Positions 24,454-32,650 of a stretch of DNA of 41,487 nucleotides are shown here, piece after piece (within the stretch, counting starts at the first letter, position 1; each line of letters opens with the position of its first letter). The stretch is taken from assembly GCA_017384225.1 (NCBI GenBank), contig JAFNUD010000014.1, positions 1 through 41,487 of the forward strand, in the 5' to 3' direction. This DNA comes from Paludibacteraceae bacterium (GTDB lineage Bacteria > Bacteroidota > Bacteroidia > Bacteroidales > Paludibacteraceae). The notes beneath the pieces are model-generated. The model was not told the DNA's origin. It ran no database searches and saw only the letters and a list, made by a program, of their open reading frames with translations. The position numbers were made by a program, and so were the translations under genes.

Positions 24454-25395
24454 TTAGAGTACACCAATCTCTTTGAGAACCGCTGTAGTCTTAGCTACAG
24501 CCTCTTCGCTGGCAGCAAAGAGAGCCTTCTCTGCCTCGTTCAAAGGAAGCTCAACAATTTTCTCAATACCGTTCTTACCGATGATACATGGAACACCGAT
24601 GGTGATATCATTGTAGCCATACTCACCCTCAAGATAAGCAGAACATGGGATCATCTTCTTTTGGTCGTTGATGATGCTATCAGCCACAGCTGCTGCTGCC
24701 GCACCTGGAGCCATCCATGCGCTAGTGCCAAGAAGACCTGTCAATGTAGCACCACCTACCATACTGTCTTTAGCTACTTGCTCCAAATCCTCTGCACTGA
24801 TAAGTTCGCTTACAGGCATACCTTTGTAAGTTGCAAAACGGGTCATAGGAATCATCGTAGTATCGCCGTGACCACCGATTACGAAGCCTTCTACTTCGTT
24901 AGCATTGCACTCGAGTTTTTGGCTCAAGAAATATTTGAAACGGCTGCTGTCCAATGCGCCACCCATACCAATCACGCGGTTGCGTGGCAAACCAAGTGCC
25001 TTATAGGTGAGGTAAGCCATGGTATCCATAGGGTTAGAAACCACTACAAGGATAGCGTTAGGAGAGTAAGTGAGGATTTGGTTTGCAACGCTCTTTACGA
25101 TACCTGCGTTTACACCGATAAGCTCCTCGCGAGTCATACCAGGTTTGCGTGGCAGACCAGAGGTGATAACTACTACATCAGAACCTGCTGTTTGGCTGTA
25201 ATCGTTGGTAACACCTTTTACAACAGTGTCAAAGCCCAACAATTGAGCAGTTTGCATAATATCCATGGCTTTGCCTTCAGCAACGCCCTCTTTGATGTCG
25301 ATCAATACGACTTCGCTGGCAACCTTCTTAACTGCCAACACATTTGCGCATGTAGCACCTACGTTGCCTGCGCCTACTACGGTAACTTTTGACAT
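24454..25395 (-). CDS. mdh: Malate dehydrogenase (LDH-like type)
   Basis: NAD-dependent oxidation of malate to oxaloacetate (TCA branch). It has 313 residues. The dinucleotide-binding motif is VVGAGNVGATCA (residues 5-16). Substrate-specificity loop residues are LPRKPGMTR; the first Arg is the MDH-type discriminator where LDH has Gln. The catalytic His is in IGGHGDTTMIP. VVSNPMDTMAYL is also conserved. It is monocistronic, convergent with the TPR/PD40 gene. A small CCCTTC-GAAGGG hairpin at 24421-24440 lies just past the stop. Confidence 0.97.
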   Translation of the reverse strand: MSKVTVVGAGNVGATCANVLAVKKVASEVVLIDIKEGVAEGKAMDIMQTAQLLGFDTVVKGVTNDYSQTAGSDVVVITSGLPRKPGMTREELIGVNAGIVKSVANQILTYSPNAILVVVSNPMDTMAYLTYKALGLPRNRVIGMGGALDSSRFKYFLSQKLECNANEVEGFVIGGHGDTTMIPMTRFATYKGMPVSELISAEDLEQVAKDSMVGGATLTGLLGTSAWMAPGAAAAAVADSIINDQKKMIPCSAYLEGEYGYNDITIGVPCIIGKNGIEKIVELPLNEAEKALFAASEEAVAKTTAVLKEIGVL

Positions 25396-25449
25396 AATCT
25401 TGAAAATTAGTATTTATTTAAAGTTATAATTATTTTTCCTAATTTTGCG

Positions 25450-25481
25450 CAAAGATACTGCTTTTTTTCTATATACACAAA
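25450..25481 (-). promoter_or_regulatory. Promoter of mdh
   Basis: TATCTTTG (25450-25457) with TTTG (25478-25481), 20 bases apart, about 55 bases before the ATG. Confidence 0.8.
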
Positions 25482-25504
25482 TTTTTGCGCTTTTTTCCTA
25501 AATA

Positions 25505-26182
25505 TCATTCCTCAAGCAAGTCAGGACGGCGTTCGCGCGTATGACGAATCGATTCTTCGTATAGCCAGTCTTCTATCTTAGCTTGGTGACCCGATAGCAG
25601 AATCTCTGGTACTTTCCATCCTTTGTATTCTGCTGGGCGAGTATAAACGCCTGGCTCAAGCAATCCATCTTGAAAACTATCACTCAGCGCGCTGGTCTCA
25701 TCGCCCATCGCGCCAGGCAAAAGGCGTACAATAGCATCCGTCATCAATGCTGCTGGTATCTCGCCACCTGTGAGTACAAAGTCGCCTATTGTATATTCCT
25801 TGGTGATAAGGTGGTCGCGCACACGTTGATCTACTCCCTTGTAATGTCCGCAGAGAATGATGATATTTTCTTTGAGCGACAGAGCATTGGCTTCTTTCTG
25901 TGTAAAGCGCTCACCATCAGGAGCGGTAAAGATAATCTCATCGTATTTGCGTTGACTCGTGAGATACTCAATAGCACGATCAATGGGCTCTACTTGCAAT
26001 ACCATACCCGCACCAAAACCAAAGGCATAGTCATCTACCTTGCGATGTTTATCCAAAGTGAAATCACGTAGATTGTGCACATATATCTCTGCCAATCCTT
26101 TGTCTTTCGCGCGCTGCACAATAGAATGATTGAGTGGCGATTCTAATAGTTCTGGACATGCTGTAAGGATGTCAATTCGCAT
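25505..26182 (-). CDS. trmD: tRNA (guanine37-N1)-methyltransferase TrmD
   Basis: Methylates G37 in tRNAs for Leu, Pro and Arg and prevents +1 frameshifting. It has 225 residues with the SPOUT trefoil-knot SAM site ([13 protein letters not shown], then [28 protein letters not shown]) and the N-terminal [12 protein letters not shown], a variant of the usual FPEx[18 protein letters not shown] carries conserved RNA/SAM residues. The C-terminal helical domain ends [13 protein letters not shown]. It appears last in the LOG-DUF4271-hemD-rnpA-yidD-trmD run (59-base gap after yidD). Confidence 0.97.
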   Translation of the reverse strand: MRIDILTACPELLESPLNHSIVQRAKDKGLAEIYVHNLRDFTLDKHRKVDDYAFGFGAGMVLQVEPIDRAIEYLTSQRKYDEIIFTAPDGERFTQKEANALSLKENIIILCGHYKGVDQRVRDHLITKEYTIGDFVLTGGEIPAALMTDAIVRLLPGAMGDETSALSDSFQDGLLEPGVYTRPAEYKGWKVPEILLSGHQAKIEDWLYEESIRHTRERRPDLLEE

Positions 26183-26241
26183 AATTCTTAATTCTTATTT
26201 CGCCGTACGGCTCAAACGATTATTACAAAATTCTTATTTCA

Positions 26242-26469
26242 CTATGGCACAGGATCATAGCCACTCCCGCCCCATGGGTGACAACGCATGATACGCTTGA
26301 TTCCCATCCATCCGCCTTTGAAGATGCCATATTTCAAAACGGCTTCTACCATATACCTACTGCATGTGGGTGTATAGCGACACGAGGGGGGAGTAAGTGG
26401 AGAGATGCAATACCTATAAAAATATACAGGTAGCAAAAAACACTTACGTATGATGGTTTTAATGTTCAT
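26242..26469 (-). CDS. yidD: Membrane protein insertion efficiency factor YidD
   Basis: A small amphipathic membrane-associated protein (75 residues) thought to assist YidC-mediated insertion. The family core is complete: [58 protein letters not shown], with three conserved Cys. It overlaps the end of rnpA by 11 bases, the common rnpA-yidD arrangement, which suggests translational coupling. Confidence 0.97.
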   Translation of the reverse strand: MNIKTIIRKCFLLPVYFYRYCISPLTPPSCRYTPTCSRYMVEAVLKYGIFKGGWMGIKRIMRCHPWGGSGYDPVP

Positions 26470-26812
26470 GAGCTATTTTTTTGAGAGCTTTTCGTACTGC
26501 TTTCTCTATTGTCAGATAAGACTGTTGTTCCTTATCCATGTAATTAAATGCTATCTGATAATGCCCTTCTGATTCGGATAAAATATCCTTATTCAACCGA
26601 TATGCTTCGCGCATCAGTCGTCGCAGATGATTGCGATCTACGGCGTGCTTGAATAGGGATTTTGGCGCCCAAATTAATACTTGTGTAGCATCTCCCGCAG
26701 GCATCCAAGTGACGCGCAATGGCCACGCTACAAAACGTTTGCCTCGCGCATATAGTTGGTCAATACTGATTTGACCACACAACTTGTCTAACTTAGGAAA
26801 AGTATGCTTCAC
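26459..26812 (-). CDS. rnpA: Ribonuclease P protein component
   Basis: Protein subunit of RNase P, which matures tRNA 5' ends. The core motif is [20 protein letters not shown] (the RNR motif), with the beta strands [17 protein letters not shown] and VLIWAPKS before it. The gene probably starts at a GTG (26810-26812, [11 protein letters not shown]), which gives 117 residues and a 4-base gap to hemD. The upstream in-frame ATGs (26908, 26941) overlap hemD by about 90-125 bases and would add a non-homologous extension. No strong ribosome binding site decides between them. Confidence 0.9.
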   Translation of the reverse strand: MKHTFPKLDKLCGQISIDQLYARGKRFVAWPLRVTWMPAGDATQVLIWAPKSLFKHAVDRNHLRRLMREAYRLNKDILSESEGHYQIAFNYMDKEQQSYLTIEKAVRKALKKIAHEH

Positions 26813-26816
26813 GGAC

Positions 26817-27566
26817 TTATGCTTGTTGTGACTCCAGATATTTTTTAATAGCAGTAGTAATACTCGGGCATTGAGGCGTAGGAGCTTGGATGTCGGCTCT
26901 CCAACCATTCTCCTCAATAGCAGCCAAGGTATTAGTTCCAAAGCAAGCTATCACCGTATCACCCTGTTCCCAATCAGGAAAATTCTTCTTCAACGCAGCC
27001 ACACCAGAAGGGGTAAAAAGCACAATCATATCATAGTTGAATGGCTTATCTTTGGGCCATTCAGAAGATACAGTGCGATACATAACTGCTGGCTTGACTA
27101 CGATATTGTGCTCGGCAAACATATTGATGTCATCATCATTGTGCACATCGGATGTCACCATCAGATACTTCTCATTAGGGCGACGCAACATGGCTGGCAA
27201 CAAATCTTCAAAACGGTTGTTTTCAGCTGCAAATACCTTGCGTTTACGATACTGTATATACTTTTGCAAGTAGTTGCCTACCGCCTCAGAGATACAATAA
27301 TAGTGCATGTTCTGAGGTACAGAAAAACGCGACTCTTCGCACAAGCGGAAGAAATGATCAATGCCCAAACGCGAACTCACAATCACTGCCGTATAATCCT
27401 CCAAATAAATATGCTGATCACGAAATTCCAGCACATTTACACCCTCAACACGAATCAATTGCTGAAAGTCGCAACGCACACCAAAATTTGCCTCCAAATC
27501 CGCATAGGGATTACGATCGGATAACGGACGAGGTTGGGAAATAAGAATATTATTTATTTTTTTCAT
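26817..27566 (-). CDS. Uroporphyrinogen-III synthase family protein (HemD-like)
   Basis: Uroporphyrinogen-III synthase closes hydroxymethylbilane into the heme, siroheme and B12 precursor. The 249-residue protein has the two-lobe fold pattern: ISQPRPLSDRNPYADLEANFGV at the start, SSRLGIDHFF, the central CISEAVGNYL, and LFTPSGVAALKKNFPDW with IACFGTNTLAAIEENGW. Sequence conservation in this family is low, so the exact reaction is inferred. It lies between DUF4271 (2-base gap) and rnpA, an arrangement usual in Bacteroidota. Confidence 0.85.
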   Translation of the reverse strand: MKKINNILISQPRPLSDRNPYADLEANFGVRCDFQQLIRVEGVNVLEFRDQHIYLEDYTAVIVSSRLGIDHFFRLCEESRFSVPQNMHYYCISEAVGNYLQKYIQYRKRKVFAAENNRFEDLLPAMLRRPNEKYLMVTSDVHNDDDINMFAEHNIVVKPAVMYRTVSSEWPKDKPFNYDMIVLFTPSGVAALKKNFPDWEQGDTVIACFGTNTLAAIEENGWRADIQAPTPQCPSITTAIKKYLESQQA

Positions 27567-27568
27567 AA

Positions 27569-28210
27569 TCAGATAATGTATTTTACCAATAAGATACTAC
27601 CAAACAAAGGTAATATCTCTAAGCAAATTATGTATAACAACACATATAGAATCGATAATGCATGTACAAAAAAGAGTTGAATGCCTTTGATAAACAAAAT
27701 CGCCATATACAATATCACAACCACGCTATAAGCTACCTGTGCTACTATTGGCAATGCAATATTAGTTAGCAACAGCACAATCGGATATAGGCCCATACAT
27801 GCCAACGTTCGAATCGTACTATACTGCTCCATCGCCTCATCCATACGTTTTGACGAGACAAATACCATTCCTACTCCATACACCAAGAGTATCTGTATCC
27901 CATATACTACAGCCAATAGAGCAAACACCTTCATATAACTCCAAAACGTAGGAGTAATCCCTGGCATCTGCCAGATAATCATGACTGCCATGGCCATCAC
28001 GCCCAAGCGAAAAATCCGTAAGATTACTTCGTTCATCCAATCCCGTGCACGGGCCGAATACATGCGTTCAGAATGGCTAAACATACGCTGTAGTGTCACA
28101 CCTTCCACTTGTGGTACGAGATTCACTATTCCGACCACAAACAATGCAAACATCACCCATCCTACCCAAGATGCAGAATAAAATGAAGATATGTGGGAAA
28201 GTACAGTCAT
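27569..28210 (-). CDS. DUF4271 membrane protein
   Basis: A 213-residue integral membrane protein of the Bacteroidota family DUF4271 (function unknown). About six hydrophobic segments are visible, from ASWVGWVMFALFVVGIVNLV near the start to a segment ending LPLFGSILLVKYII. A charged RMFSHSERMYSARARDWMNE segment lies between the first helices. The ATG at 28208-28210 was preferred to a TTG three codons earlier. It abuts the HemD-like gene, as is usual, suggesting a link to heme synthesis or the envelope. Confidence 0.82.
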   Translation of the reverse strand: MTVLSHISSFYSASWVGWVMFALFVVGIVNLVPQVEGVTLQRMFSHSERMYSARARDWMNEVILRIFRLGVMAMAVMIIWQMPGITPTFWSYMKVFALLAVVYGIQILLVYGVGMVFVSSKRMDEAMEQYSTIRTLACMGLYPIVLLLTNIALPIVAQVAYSVVVILYMAILFIKGIQLFFVHALSILYVLLYIICLEILPLFGSILLVKYII

Positions 28211-28254
28211 GTGCAGCAACTATTTACGCATACAGTTTTTTCAGTCACGACAGG

Positions 28255-28842
28255 TTAGATAGCCGCTAATCGGCGAGTTGATGGATCCCATTCTGGAGCT
28301 GATAACAGCGCGGGTATCACCTCCTCTGGAGTAGATACTACGGTAAACATTTCGCGATGAATAGGGCGCATCATTTGCTCCGCCACCATATAGTCGAGAC
28401 AATCCAGCAAACGGTCGTAATAGCCATCTGTATTCAATATCACCACAGGACAGGTATGCAATCCTAATTGCTTCCATGTCAGACACTCCAAGAGTTCTTC
28501 AAACGTGCCTATACCTCCAGGTAAGGCTACCATAGCATCGGTTTCTTGTACGATAGTAGCTTTGCGCTCATGCATCGTTTGCGTGACTATGGTTTGCGTG
28601 CTGCGAGGGTTATTCCAACCAGCATCCACCATAAATTGCGGAATCACGCCCAACACCTCACCGCCAGCAGACAAAGCACCATCGGCAGCGGCGGCCATCA
28701 AACCTATACCACCATCTCCATAAATCATGCGAATACCTGCTTGGGCTAATAACTCACCCAAACGCTTAGCTGCATCCACAAAAGAAGGACGCACTTTGTT
28801 CGATGCAGAACAGTATATTGCCACCGACGATAACTTCTTCAT
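28255..28842 (-). CDS. LOG family phosphoribohydrolase (TIGR00730 type)
   Basis: LOG-type proteins cleave ribose 5-phosphate from nucleoside 5'-monophosphates (cytokinin ribotides in plants; AMP-like in bacteria). The 195-residue protein has the signature PGGIGTFEEL (108-117) and MHERK (90-94), and the Rossmann start VAIYCSASN with GDGGIGLMAAAADGA. It leads the leftward run toward trmD and has a strong promoter. Confidence 0.95.
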   Translation of the reverse strand: MKKLSSVAIYCSASNKVRPSFVDAAKRLGELLAQAGIRMIYGDGGIGLMAAAADGALSAGGEVLGVIPQFMVDAGWNNPRSTQTIVTQTMHERKATIVQETDAMVALPGGIGTFEELLECLTWKQLGLHTCPVVILNTDGYYDRLLDCLDYMVAEQMMRPIHREMFTVVSTPEEVIPALLSAPEWDPSTRRLAAI

Positions 28843-28884
28843 TTCTTAAATGCCTAAATTAACCTCAATTTACAAAAATGCCTG

Positions 28885-28915
28885 CAAAGGTACTACAAAA
28901 AATGCACATACGCAA
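28885..28915 (-). promoter_or_regulatory. Promoter of the LOG-trmD gene run
   Basis: TACCTTTG (28885-28892) with TTG (28913-28915), 20 bases apart. No other TAnnTTTG element was seen before trmD, consistent with one operon. Confidence 0.8.
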
Positions 28916-29092
28916 GTAAAACGAATATTATTTTACAAAATGATAGATAATTATCTATCTTATTTCCATTTTCCTCATACTTGGAGTACATTCGCCCCTA
29001 TATGTAGAAATTCTTGAGAGCACATTGCACAGAAAAACACTATCATGTTATAAGCAAAAAAACAGACGTTTTTATCTTTTTTTAGCATTTAA

Positions 29093-29124
29093 TTTGCAGG
29101 TTCCGTTGAAAATGTGTACCTTTG
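29093..29124 (+). promoter_or_regulatory. Promoter of the acetyltransferase-fur-zinc peptidase operon
   Basis: TTTG (29093-29096), 20 bases, TACCTTTG (29117-29124), 28 bases before the ATG. The preceding 28916-29092 is AT-rich with nothing else recognised. Confidence 0.8.
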
Positions 29125-29151
29125 TCGCCAAATTGCGTAGTTTTTATCAAT

Positions 29152-30282
29152 ATGGCAGTAGAAATCAAACAAATTATCTCTCGGAGAGATTTAAAAAAGT
29201 TCATACTTTTTGGCAACGACCTATACAAAGACAACGAGAATTTCTGTCCTCAGTTAATCAGCGACGAGCTGAATGTATTCGATGCAAAAATCAACCCAGC
29301 ACACGAAGTGTGTGAGCATGTCTTATTTATGGCTTATCGCGATTTACAGCCCGTAGGACGTATAGCTGGTATCATCAATCACGCAGCCAATGAGAAGTGG
29401 AATGTCAAAAAAGTTCGATTCGGATGGATGGATTTTATCGACGACAAAGAGGTGAGTTTCGCACTCTTGGATGCTGTATCTGAATGGGGAAAATCCAAAG
29501 GAATGGACCGCCTAAACGGTCCCGTTGGAATGACTGATTTTGACCACCAAGGACTTCTCATTGAAGGATTTGAATACCTCGCTCCTATGGCATCATTGTA
29601 CAACTACCCATACTATATCCAACACATGGTAGAATATGGCCTTACAAAAGAAGCCGACTGGATTGAGTACCAGATTTACCCCCCTGCGGAGTTACCCGAA
29701 CGATTTGCACGTATGGACAAGATTGTACGCGAACGAACCAATGTCAGAGTGGACAAGGTGAAAAGCTGCAAAGAACTGGTCAAAAAATACGGCATGCAAT
29801 ACATGGATGTCATCGATGTTGCATATCAAAAGTTATATAATTTCCAACCGCTCACAGAGCGACAAAAGAAATACTACTGTGACTCCTATTTCCCGCTGCT
29901 TAACTTTGACTTTGTCACTGTGGTAGTCAACGAGAAAGATGAAGTTGTGGCAGTTGGTGTAGGTATGCCAGATATCTCCCAAGCATTGCGAAAATGCAAT
30001 GGAAGACTATTTCCATTTGGTTGGTACCACATGCTCAAAGCACTGCACGCTAAACAGATGGAGGCATTCGACCTACTCATCATCGCTGTCCGTCCTGACT
30101 ACCAAGACAGAGGACTGAATGCTGTTATCATTGCTGACCAACACCCTTATTTTGTGAAATATGGCATCAAACGAGTAGAAACCACATCTATATTGGAAAC
30201 CAACACCAAGAACCAAAGCCACTGGGAAATGTTCCCACACAAAATCCACAAACGTCGTCGCGCATACATCAAAGAGATTTGA
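29152..30282 (+). CDS. GNAT-superfamily-like protein, 376 residues
   Basis: A cytoplasmic protein of a family common in Bacteroidales and usually annotated as a hypothetical or N-acetyltransferase-like protein. It begins MAVEIKQIISRRDLKKFILFGNDLYKDNENFCPQL. A GNAT-like half is visible at about 45-150: PVGRIAGIINHAANEK, then FGWMDFIDDKEVSFALLDAVSEWGKSKGMDRLNGPVGMTDFDHQGLLIEGF. A second possible acyl-CoA binding segment near the C-terminus is AVRPDYQDRGLNAVIIADQ. The substrate is unknown. The start at 29152 was chosen because an earlier in-frame ATG overlaps the promoter. Its TGA shares a base with the fur start. Confidence 0.75.
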   Translation: MAVEIKQIISRRDLKKFILFGNDLYKDNENFCPQLISDELNVFDAKINPAHEVCEHVLFMAYRDLQPVGRIAGIINHAANEKWNVKKVRFGWMDFIDDKEVSFALLDAVSEWGKSKGMDRLNGPVGMTDFDHQGLLIEGFEYLAPMASLYNYPYYIQHMVEYGLTKEADWIEYQIYPPAELPERFARMDKIVRERTNVRVDKVKSCKELVKKYGMQYMDVIDVAYQKLYNFQPLTERQKKYYCDSYFPLLNFDFVTVVVNEKDEVVAVGVGMPDISQALRKCNGRLFPFGWYHMLKALHAKQMEAFDLLIIAVRPDYQDRGLNAVIIADQHPYFVKYGIKRVETTSILETNTKNQSHWEMFPHKIHKRRRAYIKEI

Positions 30283-30758
30283 TGATTGATAGTACAATGA
30301 CGAACAAAAAAACGGACATATTTCAACAATCTTCGGATATTTTGTGTGCCTATATAGACCAGCACCAAATGCATCATACCGCAGAGCGAATGGTGATTCT
30401 ACAAGCCATTTGCCGGCTACAATCATTCACCGTGGACGAACTGCGCAAGGAATTGACCGAACTCAACATAAGCAGGGCAACAGTCTATAACACACTGGTT
30501 TTATTGGAGAAAGCAGAGATTATCCATCGTTTAGACAAAGAGTTTGGAGTACGAGCAACTCAATACGAACTCATTATGGCGATGGAGTCTTCGGTACAAG
30601 TCATTTGTGCGCGTTGCGGACGAGTAAGCAAAATAAAAGACACTACCATTCACCGTATGTTAGCCGACAAGAAATGGACTAATTTTGTACCAGACCACTT
30701 CTCCTTATATGTGTACGGACAATGTAAAAAGTGTAGAAGAAAAATCAACAAACTTTAA
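30282..30758 (+). CDS. Fur family transcriptional regulator
   Basis: A metal- or peroxide-responsive repressor of the Fur/PerR/Zur family, 158 residues. The winged helix (about 20-90) includes RMVILQAICRLQSFTVDELRKEL and ISRATVYNTLVLLEKAEIIHRL. The dimerisation domain has two CxxC zinc sites (CARCG, about residue 108, and CKKC near the end). His clusters HQMHH and TIHRM may be regulatory sites. The ATG overlaps the preceding TGA (TGATG), so translation is likely coupled. Whether it senses Fe, Zn, Mn or peroxide cannot be told. It is a candidate regulator of the FeoB-like operon but is unlinked to it (13 kb). Confidence 0.93.
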   Translation: MIDSTMTNKKTDIFQQSSDILCAYIDQHQMHHTAERMVILQAICRLQSFTVDELRKELTELNISRATVYNTLVLLEKAEIIHRLDKEFGVRATQYELIMAMESSVQVICARCGRVSKIKDTTIHRMLADKKWTNFVPDHFSLYVYGQCKKCRRKINKL

Positions 30759-30763
30759 CTAAT

Positions 30764-31432
30764 ATGTATTGGACTTTATTTATCATCATTGCCCTTGTTA
30801 GTTGGGCTGTTAGTGCGCTATTAGAGCGTCGATTTAAGGAGTATTCACAAGTTGATTTGCGACTTACCGGACGTGACGTCGCTGAAAAAATGCTACGTGA
30901 CAATGGAATCACCGACGTGAATGTCACTTGTACTCCAGGTCATTTGACCGACCACTACGATCCCCGAACCAAGACCGTCAATCTGTCGGAATCGGTATAT
31001 AATTCAGCCAGCGTGGCGGCAGCAGCCGTGGCGGCACACGAGTGCGGACATGCTTTGCAGCACGCTTATGGCTATACCCCATTGCGCATGCGCAGTGCAT
31101 TAGTTCCTGCCGTTAGTTTCGCGTCTAAATGGCTAACATGGATACTATTAGCAGGTATATTAATGATTAATTCGTTTCCGCAACTTCTAACACTCGGAGT
31201 GGTGATGTATGCTCTGACAACCTTATTTGCATTTGTCACATTGCCAGTAGAAATCAACGCCAGTACCCGTGCTGTGGCATGGTTGGAGCAAGCAGGCATT
31301 ACGGACCGTCAAACCACCCCCATGGCTGCATCAGCCTTGCGTAGTGCTGCATATACTTATGTGGTAGCGGCTTTAGCTTCGCTTGGCACATTGATTTATT
31401 ACATAATGATATTAGTCGGTCGCCGCGACTAA
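30764..31432 (+). CDS. Zinc metallopeptidase, YugP family
   Basis: A membrane-anchored putative neutral zinc peptidase (Pfam Zn_peptidase_2), 222 residues. The zinc site is HECGH (92-96) in AAHECGHALQHAYGY. An N-terminal transmembrane helix (about 3-20), two central hydrophobic segments (about 122-165) and one at the C-terminus place it in the inner membrane. NVTCTPGHLTDHYDPRTKTVNLSE before the active site is typical. The substrate is unknown. It follows fur by 5 bases. Confidence 0.9.
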   Translation: MYWTLFIIIALVSWAVSALLERRFKEYSQVDLRLTGRDVAEKMLRDNGITDVNVTCTPGHLTDHYDPRTKTVNLSESVYNSASVAAAAVAAHECGHALQHAYGYTPLRMRSALVPAVSFASKWLTWILLAGILMINSFPQLLTLGVVMYALTTLFAFVTLPVEINASTRAVAWLEQAGITDRQTTPMAASALRSAAYTYVVAALASLGTLIYYIMILVGRRD

Positions 31433-31481
31433 TAAAAAACTAAATCGATTCGATTTAAGAGGAGGAAGCGCGATCGCCCAA

Positions 31482-31496
31482 TGCCGCAAAGCGGCA
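31482..31496 (+). repeat. Short GC-rich hairpin after the zinc peptidase gene
   Basis: TGCCGC, AAA, GCGGCA. It sits in the 90-base gap before tRNA-Arg, alongside an AAATCG-CGATTT inverted repeat (31443-31457). There is no T-tract and no promoter motif, so the tRNA may be cotranscribed with the upstream operon. Confidence 0.4.
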
Positions 31497-31523
31497 GTCA
31501 TTGCGACAAGCGCATTCCGACAA

Positions 31524-31597
31524 GGCCCTGTAGCTTAGCTGAATAGAGCGTCAGATTCCGGTTCTGAAGGTCCTGGGTTTGAATCCCAGCAGGGTCA
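31524..31597 (+). tRNA. tRNA-Arg (anticodon CCG)
   Basis: A complete cloverleaf of 74 bases. Acceptor GGCCCTG pairs with CAGGGTC (one G-U). The D arm is GCTTAGCTGAATAGAGC. The anticodon stem TCAGA/TCTGA encloses the loop TTCCGGT, with anticodon CCG (reads CGG). The T arm is CTGGG-TTTGAAT-CCCAG. CCA is not encoded. An 18-base copy of its 3' end recurs 54 bases downstream. Confidence 0.97.
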
Positions 31598-31659
31598 CAA
31601 AACCTCGTTCGTATTCAAACGAAATAAGGTCGCTAAAAATTAGCAGGGTTACAAAACCT
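31588..31659 (+). repeat. Direct repeat of the tRNA-Arg 3' end
   Basis: AGCAGGGTCACAAAACCT (31588-31605) and AGCAGGGTTACAAAACCT (31642-31659): 17 of 18 identical, 54 bases apart. It resembles a tRNA-end attachment-site duplication, but no integrase or element lies between the copies. Confidence 0.7.
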
Positions 31660-31668
31660 GTTTTAAAC

Positions 31669-32406
31669 ATGTTGAGAAAACTAATATGCATATGGCTATT
31701 CATAGCCCTCACATTATCCTCTGCCCAAGCAGAGGTGATTCTTTTGCGCAATGGGCATCAAGTAAAAGGAAATATCCTAATCAACAACTCTGAGGTTGTC
31801 ATTGTGCAAAAGAGTGATGGCACGCGCCACCAATATCCAAAAACGGAAGTAATAGCTATTCAGGAGGAGTCAACAGAGGAAAAAATGCAGGAAGTTATTA
31901 CACCGACACCGCAAAAAAACATAGCTATTCGCTTTGCCGTCTCGGGTGGAACCGCATATATCCCACATAGAGAATGGGGAGCCACAATGGATGCACACCT
32001 GATGATTGGCACACAGCAACTATTGCAACAGCCCATTTTTCTTGGTGGAAGCATTGGATATCGTGGGGTATTCGACAATAACAACAACTACTCATGGATT
32101 CCCCTCCAGTTGGTATTGCAATACCCGCTTATTCTTCAGCAATCAGCACGCCACGCACCCCTATTAGGAACCTCGTTTGGCTATTCCTTTGCCACCAACA
32201 AGCAATGGGGAGGAGGGCTATCCGCAGGCATTCATATAGGATGGCAGTATCGTATCAGTGACAGAAGTAGTTTTTCATTGGCTCTGACTGCACAATGGCA
32301 ACAAACGCACATAGATATCATAGAGACTATCTACGATACAGATTATACCAACCACATTGAGGCAAACATTTTAGGCTTGGGACTACAAGTGGGTATACAA
32401 TTTTAA
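31669..32406 (+). CDS. Exported outer-membrane beta-barrel-like protein
   Basis: A 245-residue protein of unknown function. Signal peptide MLRKLICIWLFIALTLSSAQA. A short domain follows (about 22-65, EVILLRNGHQVKGNILINNSEVVIVQKSDGTRHQYPKTEVIAI), of the type found before barrels in Bacteroidota envelope proteins. The rest (about 85-245) alternates hydrophobic and polar residues with many aromatics and ends in LGLGLQVGIQF, a beta-barrel-like finish with a terminal Phe. The start at 31669 was preferred to an in-frame ATG inside the tRNA. No own promoter was recognised. Confidence 0.7.
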   Translation: MLRKLICIWLFIALTLSSAQAEVILLRNGHQVKGNILINNSEVVIVQKSDGTRHQYPKTEVIAIQEESTEEKMQEVITPTPQKNIAIRFAVSGGTAYIPHREWGATMDAHLMIGTQQLLQQPIFLGGSIGYRGVFDNNNNYSWIPLQLVLQYPLILQQSARHAPLLGTSFGYSFATNKQWGGGLSAGIHIGWQYRISDRSSFSLALTAQWQQTHIDIIETIYDTDYTNHIEANILGLGLQVGIQF

Positions 32407-32422
32407 TAGCAACATCACATCC

Positions 32423-32647
32423 ATGCATCACGACCAAACCCCATCTCAACGCCCACTCAACCGCCCCAATAAACGAGAGGCGCGCACTCACCACGTTGGT
32501 ATCTTGCTCAACGATAGTGAAATGCGCGCACTAAATCGGTATTGCGAAAAGTATGGTGTAAAAAACCGCTCACGGTTTGTACGAGAGCTTGTGATGCGCG
32601 GTGTATTAAAGCAATTCGAAAAAGACGCACCTACTTTGTTCGACTAA
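32423..32647 (+). CDS. Small ribbon-helix-helix-like protein, 74 residues
   Basis: A basic small protein whose last 50 residues fit a ribbon-helix-helix DNA-binding fold: strand THHVGILLND, helix A SEMRALNRYCEKYG, helix B NRSRFVRELVMRGVLKQF. The first 20 residues are Pro/Arg-rich and probably disordered. It follows the outer-membrane protein by 16 bases and ends 3 bases before the stop of the convergent RNase gene. It may be a regulator. No toxin or mobilisation partner is adjacent. Confidence 0.6.
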   Translation: MHHDQTPSQRPLNRPNKREARTHHVGILLNDSEMRALNRYCEKYGVKNRSRFVRELVMRGVLKQFEKDAPTLFD

Positions 32648-32650
32648 CCC

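Noticed and set aside
24442-25392. Rightward open frame of 316 codons opposite mdh
   Set aside because: It lies entirely antisense to a clear malate dehydrogenase. The translation is Cys/His-rich without family motifs, and there is no promoter.
26813-26941. Longer rnpA start
   Set aside because: It would overlap the HemD-like gene by up to about 125 bases and adds sequence not seen in RnpA. A GTG at 26812 fits the family length.
31579-31668. Upstream extension of the outer-membrane protein gene into the tRNA
   Set aside because: The extra 30 codons read through the tRNA-Arg T arm. The ATG at 31669 starts a standard signal peptide.
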